Shown here piece by piece: positions 57,099 to 64,000 of a DNA stretch of 64,000 nt. The stretch lies in assembly GCA_020310875.1 (NCBI GenBank), contig CM035437.1:51799527-51863526 (forward strand), in the 5' to 3' direction. Each line of letters begins with the position of its first letter. Position 1 is the stretch's first letter. The position numbers and the translations under genes were made by a program. Source of the stretch: Ceratopteris richardii (lineage: Eukaryota; Streptophyta; Polypodiopsida; Polypodiales; Pteridaceae). The notes beneath the pieces are model-generated. The model made no database searches. It had not been told where the DNA came from and saw only the letters and a program-made list of their open reading frames with translations.

Positions 57099-57785
57099 TG
57101 TTGGTCAGAATACCTTAAGGGGCAATCTGCAACACCCGAAAGAAGTATGCGCACTATTGGAGTGGAGCAGATAGATTTCAGGGTTCCTAACTCAATTGAA
57201 CACATTTGTAGCTCAGCGATGAGTAGCACCTCCTTTAATGTCAATCCGGGGAGACGTGAGGATGGTATGAAGACCACGAGCAAGTGGAAGCACAAGTGCG
57301 TGAGTGAGAAGCACACAAGCATGCACACACATACACGCACACGCGCACACACGGCAAGAACAAAGAGAGTAAGACAATGGAATCACTTCTATTGCAACAA
57401 AGTTCTCATACAAGCTCAAACTACAAGAAGCTCACCCCAAAAATGAGCTCTCTAGCTCTATTTATAGTTTTTGACTAGCTTTGGCCCTGTCCAGACCTAG
57501 TGTCCGGCCTAGTTAAAAATTAGGTTCCAGGGCTTATTTGAGGGCCCAAACGAGATCTAAAAATTATGAAAATTGACAAGCAACTACTTCTAAGGCTCCC
57601 CAAGCTCGAGGACTCCTCGGCTTGTACAAAATGGAGCTACAAAAAGGTGAAATGATATTTACAAGGGTTTGTAGTGATGAGAATCACTTTAAAATGATGT
57701 GAGGGTTTTGAAAAAAATGAAGGGTTGCTTCAGTGCTAGATCTGCATGTGTGTCCGTACTTGCTTCTTCCCGTATACTGTCAACA
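57099..57785 (-). repeat. 3' LTR of gypsy H
   Basis: 687 bp. On the plus strand it runs TGTTGGTCAGAATACC..ATACTGTCAACA, with TG..CA ends, next to a polypurine tract. The only other trace in the window is at 39611. Confidence 0.75.
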
Positions 57786-57799
57786 CTCTCCCCCCCCTA
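57786..57799 (-). promoter_or_regulatory. Polypurine tract of H
   Basis: Minus strand TAGGGGGGGGAGAG. Its first three bases are the stop codon of the 348-codon ORF. Confidence 0.8.
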
Positions 57800-58843
57800 G
57801 GGTCTGTCGCCTCTGACAGACCTTTGCTCTGCGGGTTGATCAATATAGTTCTGGAGAATGTCAGCTCTCACCTCATGTTCTTTGATTCGCAGCCCTCGGA
57901 TCAGGTCTCTCTGCAGGGTATCCCAATTGACTGGGCCCGGTTTGTCCGTCTGTGGCGTTGTGTAGAGTTCTGAGTGCATCGTTTGTTCGCATGCAAAGAG
58001 GTGTAACAAATGGGTGGGCCGTGGCGCGAACACCTCTGAGTGTGCTTCCCAGAATCCCGTGGTGAACATTTCATCGAACGTTTGCTTGTAGCAGGCAGGG
58101 AGATATCTGATGCGTGCGTGCCATGCGTAAGCCACTCGTATGCTCGGGGTTGTGCTCATATCATATAGCAGGTCGTAGTTACCATTAATAAACCCGGGAA
58201 TAGGAGGTTGAATACGGCATACATTGCGAAAAGTTTTAAGTACGACCTGCATCATATCAAAGATCTTGAGCATCATCTGGGCAGCGACATCTGGCATGGG
58301 GTGGAGACGTGGTATCCAATGTCTGATGGTTGCCATCATGTATGACACCGTGGGAGTACCGGTTGGGGGAGCGATGGCGGGGTAATTGAGCCATTCTTTG
58401 CAATTGGCATTGTTCTTGACTTTGATTGCAAATGACTTCCATGTCCTTCTCCGTTGTACTGGTCCATAGCAATTGTTATACTTTAAATGCATGGGTGCGT
58501 GGTCCCATGTTCGTAGCATCTCGGGATAGGTCTCCAATAGCTTTTGCCTCCAGATGGGTTGATGTATTCTCCCTTTGCGCGCCTCCTCTGGAATGTCCTC
58601 CGGTTCAAATTGCGTTGCGAACGTTGGGTACTTGTTGGTCTTACGTTTGATCTCAGCGTTGTAGTCTGCCAACAGTACAAAGTATGGCTTATATTGTAAT
58701 TCTGAGCTGGTGATTAGTCTTCTAGGAGCCAGCTGTCTGAAGTATTCTGATTGAAGTATGGTTTCTTCAATGGTCTTCATGGCCAACATCTGGTAGGTGA
58801 TACGTTCTTCATGAGTCTGCCCCATTTCTTCTACCTGTTTCAT
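57797..58843 (-). CDS. H ORF, 348 codons, unknown function
   Basis: Starts MKQVEEMGQTHEERITYQM. It is rich in Trp, Tyr and Met, with a central stretch (PIWRQKLLETYPEMLRTWDH, then YGPVQRRRTWKSFAIKV, ATIRHWIPRLHPM) and a C-terminal Asp/Glu/Arg mix ending RGDRP. No signal peptide or membrane segment was seen, so an envelope role is not supported. The ORF is in the same frame as the preceding 1055-codon ORF, with one TAG (58876-58874) and ten sense codons between them. It may therefore be the C-terminal part of one longer protein. I do not recognise it. Confidence 0.6.
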   Translation of the reverse strand: MKQVEEMGQTHEERITYQMLAMKTIEETILQSEYFRQLAPRRLITSSELQYKPYFVLLADYNAEIKRKTNKYPTFATQFEPEDIPEEARKGRIHQPIWRQKLLETYPEMLRTWDHAPMHLKYNNCYGPVQRRRTWKSFAIKVKNNANCKEWLNYPAIAPPTGTPTVSYMMATIRHWIPRLHPMPDVAAQMMLKIFDMMQVVLKTFRNVCRIQPPIPGFINGNYDLLYDMSTTPSIRVAYAWHARIRYLPACYKQTFDEMFTTGFWEAHSEVFAPRPTHLLHLFACEQTMHSELYTTPQTDKPGPVNWDTLQRDLIRGLRIKEHEVRADILQNYIDQPAEQRSVRGDRP

Positions 58844-58873
58844 CCATGCCGATGGGGGTTCCTCAGAAGTGTC

Positions 58874-61800
58874 CTATCCCTCCTCAGTGGTTGTGCCTCC
58901 TGGAAAAGGTTGAGGCTCATAGTTCTCTTCATACGCTTCCTCCACTGGAATAATAACTTCTTCCTCTTCCATGGGTTTCTCAGGTGGGGAAGGAGGTCGC
59001 TCGTACTGCATCAACTTCAATTTTAATTCTGCAACCTGTTGCCGTAACTCCAGTACGTCATTGGTCGTTGAATGTTCAGGTTCAGGTGAAGTAGCAGCGT
59101 CGGTCATCTCTTCAGGTTCCCGTTGGTATGGTGTAGACTCTTGGGGTCTCTGTAGGTCCTTCAGTTGGTCGGCAAGCTGATCATGTGCTTCTAAAAGATT
59201 GGCATAAGTTTCCAATATCTGTTGTATGCTTTCTGAGGGAACAGCTTGAAATTTAGCCGGGTCTATGGGTGCTCCCGGGGTGTTCTCCATGGCAGCCTCG
59301 AGGTTCTCTTGGTTTTGTTGTTGAAGCCGTCTGTTCTCTTCTTGAGCTGCCGCCAGATGTCGTCGTAGCAAGGCCATGTTTCGTTGAAGCCTTGCATTGC
59401 GGCCCATTTGATCTTGCAGCTGTTCCTCCATGGCTTTGCTCTCTTCCATATGCCTCGCTTCGAGTTGCGCATTTGCATGTTCGAGGGCGGATATTTTGCT
59501 TTGTGACTCCGTATGACTGGACTCCAAAGCATTGATACGCTCTTGGAGTGTTGCTGAGAGGGTGCAAAGCTCCTTGTTATTTTCTTCCAATAACTTATAT
59601 TCCTGTTTAAGCTGAGTGGCAGCTTCGAGCATGGTGTCGAGTGCAAGACTAAATGAGGTGGATGCAGGGGTAAGGATGGGAGATGCAGGGGGTTGGGAAG
59701 TGGGAATGGGGAAGGTGGATGTTGTGCCTACCGTGTGTGGAAGTGGTGATGTGAGTGTAATAACCTGTGATGGTGTTGTGAGAACAGTGGTGGTGGGTGA
59801 TCCAGCGGATGGTGAGATGTCCATGGGGTCGGACATGAGAGAGTGTGATTCGTGAAATGTGAACACCGGGATGGTGGGTGGTGTGATAGTGGTGGCCGTG
59901 AATGTGGGGGAGTGAATTTGGGGAAGGGACTTTTTATTATGTTCATCAACCTGTTGAAGAATGTTTACAAGTTGGGTCCAGAAGGAGGGTTGGGTGATTA
60001 GTGTGGTGCCCGAGGCAGTTACAAGGGACGGGGTAGGTAGAGTTTGGGAGGGAGGAAATGGAGGGGTGGAGGGTAAAGGAAGGGAAAGAGTCTGTCTAGT
60101 GACAGATGGTTGTCCAAAGGCATGGAGGAAGGAAGGGTGACCTAGTTGGGGTTCAAAAATCTGAGTGACAGAGATGGATGAGGGTGAAGGAAGGAAAGTG
60201 GAAACGGGGGTGTGTACAATGGTCTCACTATAGGAGGATAATGGTTGTGTAGAAAGACACGTGGAGAGAGATTCTGAGGGTGGGATAGGAGATGATGGGG
60301 GGGATGGTGCATGCGTAATTTCCTCCGGTTCATCATTGGGCCTAGGGCTAATCATGTGAACATCTTCTGATGTGGACGTAGCTAACGCGGTAGATACTTC
60401 CATCTGAATCATCTTTCCTTGTCGAGGCCGTGTATCAATTCTTCTTTGATCATAAGCAGGGTTCTCTCGATAGACCAAGGTTCTCATTGCTTCACTGATG
60501 CCACAGGTGTCCGCCAAAAGATTTAGCGATTCTACAAAATGGGGGTCGATATTCTCCGACTGCAGCATCTGGTTTACTAGGGCCCTATTTGCTTCTTCTG
60601 ACATTTTATGGCGTCGTTGCACCTGCTTGATTGTTCGGTATAGTCGTTTGAGCTGTGCCGTATATGCAGGGGCTTCGTCTTCACTCTCTTCTGGGTTATC
60701 TCTTGGTGCCTTCTCCTGAGCTTGTGTGCTTAGTCTCTGAGGAAGTTGTGCCACTCCTATCTCCTGTACACTGCTTGTCTCGCCTCGTGCATGTTCTCTT
60801 TGGGCTGATGTCCCCGGATCGACATTGTCAGGGCAACCTTCACTGTCTGATAGATGGGCCATCTGCAGTAATGTTTCAAAATCAAAGTTTGGGTCCTCAG
60901 TGAAGGTGGCCATCGCTGCAAATTCTGCATCGGTAGGTAGTGGAGGGGCAGAAGGAGTGGGCTGTACCACCTCTCTTGGTTGAGACTCTTGGAGATGGAT
61001 TGTGAAAGGTGCCACCTGGGCTTCCTCTCTAGTGGAGACTTCGGCGGTGGCTTCTGGAGGGATCAGGACCTGTGAAAGGGATCCACGCATTCTTTTTGCA
61101 GGCTGACTCCCTGACTTTCGCCCTTTGAACAGCTTCAGGTGTGCATACTTTAGGGCTCGGGCAACTGGCACGTCATATGCAAGACATCTGTAGATGATTC
61201 TTGTCAGCGCACAACAACCATGTAGAGTGGGCTTCCTCACTCCCTGCTTGCCTGCCTCATACACTTGATCTAAGATCCATACCGGCATCTTAATGGGCAA
61301 GCTTCCGGTCTCTGCTAAATATAGCCCGTACCATATCTTCTTGTGAGGCTGCGTGAAACGGTCCTGAGCGGGAAATGCGAAGTGCTGGAGGCACATCCGC
61401 AGAGGTATGGCAATGTTGGGGGTGAGGGCGCACATTTCTTTTAGTTTCTTGATTCTATTGCTTTTCATAGACTCTGGTATCAAAGGGTCGCGGTCAGAAG
61501 GTACATGCGTGCCATACATCTGAAGGGCTTCCCTGATTAACGTTACATTTAATTCAAACTTCCTCATCTCCTCCAGATTGGATAAGGAGGGCACCCAGAA
61601 TGTGCCTGAGTGATCTTTATCCCCGGTAGGTTTCATCGTAGCAATCAAGTAGTAGCACCTGAGGAAGTCGGGTTTAGGTAGAGCTGCACTGAAGTAAGCT
61701 TGTAGTCCTGCCTTTTGCCAGATATCTTGAAGTGGAGCTGCATTCTGTAAGGTCTCAAATTCTCTTGAAAAGAACTGGAAGGTCCACCAAACCCCTCCAC

Positions 61801-62041
61801 ACTCCATCTTGGACTCCCAGATGTGATCTGCGTCTCCCAAATCCCCTGGCATTTCATTGAACCAATGGGAGTGCCCTTTTACTCTTTCAGTTAGTCCACT
61901 GGGTGGATCTGGAATAGGAATCCTTCGCACATTCAAGAATTCTTCAGGACGAGCTGTTGGTGGAGCTTCCACTGGCATGGCATCCCAATTGATAGGAGCA
62001 CCAGATCCTGCCTGAGAGCTTGTGCCTGCCGCGGTTGCCAT
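58874..62041 (-). CDS. H ORF, 1055 codons, coiled-coil protein of unknown function
   Basis: Residues 1-320 look like a folded domain with clustered Trp and Cys (for example HIWESKMECGGVWWTFQFF near 70). A basic stretch (LKLFKGRKSGSQPAKRMRGS near 300-320) could be a nuclear localisation or RNA-binding signal. Residues 330-560 are acidic with a helical segment. Residues 560-790 are very rich in Ser, Thr and Pro. Heptad-like coiled coil covers about 800-917 (KLLEENNKELCTLSATLQ, then RRHLAAAQEENRRLQQQN), with shorter coils near 935-965 and 1000-1020. The end is acidic. A capsid- or gag-like structural role is possible because the protein multimerises, but there is no zinc knuckle. The start is the first ATG, after a 230-base spacer. 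It is not a family I recognise. Confidence 0.65.
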   Translation of the reverse strand: MATAAGTSSQAGSGAPINWDAMPVEAPPTARPEEFLNVRRIPIPDPPSGLTERVKGHSHWFNEMPGDLGDADHIWESKMECGGVWWTFQFFSREFETLQNAAPLQDIWQKAGLQAYFSAALPKPDFLRCYYLIATMKPTGDKDHSGTFWVPSLSNLEEMRKFELNVTLIREALQMYGTHVPSDRDPLIPESMKSNRIKKLKEMCALTPNIAIPLRMCLQHFAFPAQDRFTQPHKKIWYGLYLAETGSLPIKMPVWILDQVYEAGKQGVRKPTLHGCCALTRIIYRCLAYDVPVARALKYAHLKLFKGRKSGSQPAKRMRGSLSQVLIPPEATAEVSTREEAQVAPFTIHLQESQPREVVQPTPSAPPLPTDAEFAAMATFTEDPNFDFETLLQMAHLSDSEGCPDNVDPGTSAQREHARGETSSVQEIGVAQLPQRLSTQAQEKAPRDNPEESEDEAPAYTAQLKRLYRTIKQVQRRHKMSEEANRALVNQMLQSENIDPHFVESLNLLADTCGISEAMRTLVYRENPAYDQRRIDTRPRQGKMIQMEVSTALATSTSEDVHMISPRPNDEPEEITHAPSPPSSPIPPSESLSTCLSTQPLSSYSETIVHTPVSTFLPSPSSISVTQIFEPQLGHPSFLHAFGQPSVTRQTLSLPLPSTPPFPPSQTLPTPSLVTASGTTLITQPSFWTQLVNILQQVDEHNKKSLPQIHSPTFTATTITPPTIPVFTFHESHSLMSDPMDISPSAGSPTTTVLTTPSQVITLTSPLPHTVGTTSTFPIPTSQPPASPILTPASTSFSLALDTMLEAATQLKQEYKLLEENNKELCTLSATLQERINALESSHTESQSKISALEHANAQLEARHMEESKAMEEQLQDQMGRNARLQRNMALLRRHLAAAQEENRRLQQQNQENLEAAMENTPGAPIDPAKFQAVPSESIQQILETYANLLEAHDQLADQLKDLQRPQESTPYQREPEEMTDAATSPEPEHSTTNDVLELRQQVAELKLKLMQYERPPSPPEKPMEEEEVIIPVEEAYEENYEPQPFPGGTTTEEG

Positions 62042-62271
62042 GAGAGTAGGTTGCTTATCTGCTGGAAGACGAAAGGCACATTAGTGTTGCATAGGAAACA
62101 AGATGTAATGGTGTTCCCTTCACAATACTAACATGACAATCCCGGAGGTCAGTGGTTAGTGGTGAGGTGTTTATGATATGTGTGAGTGGTGATTAAAGGT
62201 CAGTGTCATCCTAGATGCATACTTTGGTTATGCAATGGGCTCGGAATGCTCCTGTGTTCGTGTGGACGGAT
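62042..62271 (-). other. Spacer between the two H ORFs with candidate splice sites
   Basis: Non-coding 230 bp. On the minus strand a GTATGC donor-like site lies at 62222 and a TTTCGTCTTCCAG acceptor-like site ends at 62062. It could serve as a leader for a separate transcript of the 1055-codon ORF. Confidence 0.3.
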
Positions 62272-63477
62272 TTACAGAATAGGGTCAGGGGGTTTAGTAC
62301 ACAGTTTAATTCTCGACACTTTGATAGAGGAGTCGTAGCTCTTAGAGCTAAGGACAGGTGAAGATTTCGGTATGAGAGTGTGATGTATTTGGGACCTTTT
62401 GGGTACCCATTTCCAGACATTCCTGGGGTTGATGGGAGTGGGGACAGTGAGAGGTGTAGGTATCTTGTCACTTTCTGAGTTGTTGGCCAAGAGTGCTTGT
62501 GAAAGCTGCTTCATCCTAGTGCCTGAAGGTGAAGTAATTTGGGCTTGTAAGCAAGCCTTGGGCACCCATATCTGTCTAGCATTAGGGGTGGCCTTCATTG
62601 ACCGCTTAGGAACCCAAATAGAAATGGTATGCCTAGGGGTTATCCTAGGGGGCTTCTTCACTTTGTTCCTTGATGGTGAGGCTCGTTTCTTGTCTCCTTG
62701 AGAATCTGCTATTGCAGCTGTGGGTTTTTCATCCCTGCGTATCCAGATCTGCTTCACACCACGAGATGCTCCATGTTGCACGGGTTGGCGCTCCTGCCTC
62801 TTGATCAGCGGCCTCCTTCGTGTAGAGTGATGTTCGGTCCGTTCGTTTAGAATCTTCTTTGGATCAGTTAGGAAATCCTTCTTGGCTCCTGAACCTTCAA
62901 TAAGATTGACATTCCTCTGCACCATAGAAGTTTGGACAAGCACAACATGGTTATCTCCGTGTGGATTCCTGGAGGGACCAGGAGTTGGTGCCTGTTCTAT
63001 TGGTTTGAGTGCTTGATTTTCTAATTCAATCGTGAGACGGCTTTGGCCTACCCAAGCCTGAAGAAGTCCACTTCTTAGGTTGAGGTTGACTGCGTGATCA
63101 TAGATCCAGTCTTGGCCTAAGACAAGAGGTTCGGTCACATCCTCGTCTTCACACACTAGCACTTTTGCTGGCATGAGGACCTCTTGTATGTAGAGGGGAA
63201 GATCCACCTCTCCCATACAAGGGGTTTCAACACCTCCTAATCCTATCAGATATGCTTCTAGGGGATTTACCTCCAATTGCAGCTGCTGGCAATAAGAGAG
63301 CCGAACTGCACTTGTGGCTGCTCCTGAATCAATTAAAGCCCTCACGCTTGTTGTGCTGTCTCTTTGTCCTATTTCTAGGGTCACAAAAGGTCGTCGGTCC
63401 ACTATCTTATGGGTACATTCACCTGAAGCCTCACACATGGCCATGTGATAGCCTGGAGACTCTTGAGTGTCAGTCAT
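62272..63477 (-). CDS. H ORF, 401 codons, retropepsin-like aspartic protease with a basic tail
   Basis: Residues 28-135 form a retropepsin domain: the catalytic triad region ALIDSGAATSAV near 47-58, a flap-like segment (LIGLGGVETPCMGEVDLPL) and the conserved VLGQDWIYDHAVNLN near 116-130. Retropepsins act as dimers and cut retroelement polyproteins. The tail (residues 150-401) is basic and contains repeats of an aromatic-basic motif: QIWIRRDE near 244, SIWVPKRS near 287, QIWVPKAC near 302 and KWVPKRSQ near 357. This may bind nucleic acid. The ORF begins six codons after the integrase stop and in the same frame. A retropepsin located after integrase is out of the usual order. Confidence 0.75.
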   Translation of the reverse strand: MTDTQESPGYHMAMCEASGECTHKIVDRRPFVTLEIGQRDSTTSVRALIDSGAATSAVRLSYCQQLQLEVNPLEAYLIGLGGVETPCMGEVDLPLYIQEVLMPAKVLVCEDEDVTEPLVLGQDWIYDHAVNLNLRSGLLQAWVGQSRLTIELENQALKPIEQAPTPGPSRNPHGDNHVVLVQTSMVQRNVNLIEGSGAKKDFLTDPKKILNERTEHHSTRRRPLIKRQERQPVQHGASRGVKQIWIRRDEKPTAAIADSQGDKKRASPSRNKVKKPPRITPRHTISIWVPKRSMKATPNARQIWVPKACLQAQITSPSGTRMKQLSQALLANNSESDKIPTPLTVPTPINPRNVWKWVPKRSQIHHTLIPKSSPVLSSKSYDSSIKVSRIKLCTKPPDPIL

Positions 63478-63492
63478 AGGCTGGTCCCTTCC

Positions 63493-63999
63493 TTATCTCC
63501 TCAACTTCATTCGTCTGATACGCTCTAAGGCCTCTGCCTGTGCTTCTTCTCGAATTCGTTTTTCCTCCTCTTTACGTTGCTTAGCAGTATTGAGTCGGCT
63601 TAGCATCTCCTCCGTGAGGGGTTCCTGATACAGCTTGACTCTGCATCCGCTAATATAGTTTGGGAGGACATCCCCCTCTAAAGTGGCTAGTTGTACTGCT
63701 CCACTCGTGGAGATCCTATTAATGATCATAGGTCCGTAGCCTCTCTTTTCTAGCTTTCTTGCGTGTTGTTTCAATGTGTAGACTAACACTAGATCTCCTG
63801 CTTTCAAGCCCTTATCCTTCACATGGGCATCAAAGTATGCCTTTTGCCGTTTCTTTGCAGCATAGATGCCTGCTGCTGCTCGTAGCCTCGTCTCACCTAA
63901 ACGCTCTAGATCAAAGATCCTAGAGGACAACTCGTGTCCATTCCACTCATGCTCTTGTGCTACTCTTAAAGCTGGAATTAGGAAATCTAATGGTAGCAC
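63493..63999 (-). CDS. H integrase C-terminal part (cut by window edge)
   Basis: The frame is open at the window edge. It shows the gypsy integrase C-terminal region: AAKKRQKAYFDAHVKDKGLKAGDLVLVY near residue 48, then KLEKRGYGPMIINRIS, which is the GPY/F module that binds DNA, and SGCRVKLYQEPLTEEML. No chromodomain follows; the tail is Lys/Glu/Arg-rich and ends at a TAA (63495-63493). The catalytic core and RT would lie upstream, outside the window. Its role is to insert the element DNA into the genome. Confidence 0.85.
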   Translation of the reverse strand: MLPLDFLIPALRVAQEHEWNGHELSSRIFDLERLGETRLRAAAGIYAAKKRQKAYFDAHVKDKGLKAGDLVLVYTLKQHARKLEKRGYGPMIINRISTSGAVQLATLEGDVLPNYISGCRVKLYQEPLTEEMLSRLNTAKQRKEEEKRIREEAQAEALERIRRMKLRR

Positions 64000-64000
64000 C

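Larger units (their letters stand above)
57099..64000 (-). mobile_element. Ty3/gypsy-type retrotransposon H with extra ORFs after integrase (5' part outside window)
   Basis: On the minus strand the order is integrase C-terminus, retropepsin-like ORF, 1055-codon ORF, 348-codon ORF, polypurine tract, LTR. The LTR follows the last ORF directly. No LTR, primer site or target duplication separates the integrase from the later ORFs: the gap between the integrase stop and the next ATG is 15 bases. The structure thus appears to be one element. A standard gypsy element has its protease before RT and ends soon after integrase. Extra 3' ORFs occur in some plant LTR elements (env-like or of unknown role). 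A retropepsin there is unusual to my knowledge. RT and the 5' LTR lie beyond 64000. Confidence 0.75.

Noticed and set aside
57797-58843. 348-codon H ORF as a retroviral-type envelope protein
   Set aside because: No signal peptide, membrane segment or furin-like site is visible; its position alone is not enough.
58751-59026. Plus-strand frames opposite the H ORFs
   Set aside because: They mirror the long minus-strand frames and show no domain; antisense shadows.
62272-63999. H as two abutting elements (one ending at integrase, one starting at protease)
   Set aside because: No LTR, primer site or target duplication fits in the 15-base gap, and the order after the gap is protease before a gag-like protein, not gag before protease. 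It remains possible that a deletion fused two elements.

Overview
The window reads as nuclear DNA of a land plant with a large, repeat-rich genome. I infer this from plant-type Ty1/copia and Ty3/gypsy retrotransposons with initiator-tRNA-Met primer sites, a tRNA-like SINE, a terminal-repeat-in-miniature (TRIM) element, many microsatellites, and one multi-exon host gene with consensus GT-AG junctions. A large-genome plant such as a fern or gymnosperm would fit, but the sequence does not fix the lineage. Nothing bacterial, organellar or CRISPR-like was seen.

Layout. 1-2072: AT-rich DNA without a recognisable gene. 2073-7400: degraded copia element J on the minus strand, with one 1.15-kb LTR. 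7641-11345: an old plus-strand copia (K), related to family A and carrying a SINE. 13115-18146: the only host gene, on the minus strand. It has a large exon encoding a protein with a C-terminal membrane anchor, a 2.7-kb intron and a candidate short 5' exon; promoter-like and microsatellite DNA lies beyond. 20130-34246: a four-level nest, TRIM F containing copia C, containing non-coding LTR element D, containing copia A1. Each boundary is set by TG..CA termini, a 5-bp target duplication, a primer site and/or a polypurine tract. 34704-39565: G, a degraded minus-strand relative of C. 40645-53065: a three-level nest, copia A2 (minus) containing copia B (plus), containing solo LTR E. 54060-56700: gypsy remnant I (minus). 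57099-64000: the 3' part of a gypsy element H (minus) that runs off the window.

The most unusual object is H. Downstream of the integrase C-terminus, where a gypsy element should reach its LTR, there are 5.7 kb of further reading frames: a retropepsin-like ORF of 401 codons, a 1055-codon ORF with a long coiled coil, and a 348-codon ORF whose stop codon lies inside the polypurine tract. Two of the three ORF junctions are a single in-frame stop with the same frame continuing. Other points: by-eye LTR divergence falls in the order of nesting (F, C, D, A1); removing solo LTR E and one target duplication gives B one continuous frame; most nonsense codons in the A copies are C-to-T changes at CAG or CGA; and the leader of B holds an antisense 5S rRNA-like segment joined to a tRNA-like A box.

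All divergence figures are by-eye counts. Family names and domains come from motif recognition, not from any search.
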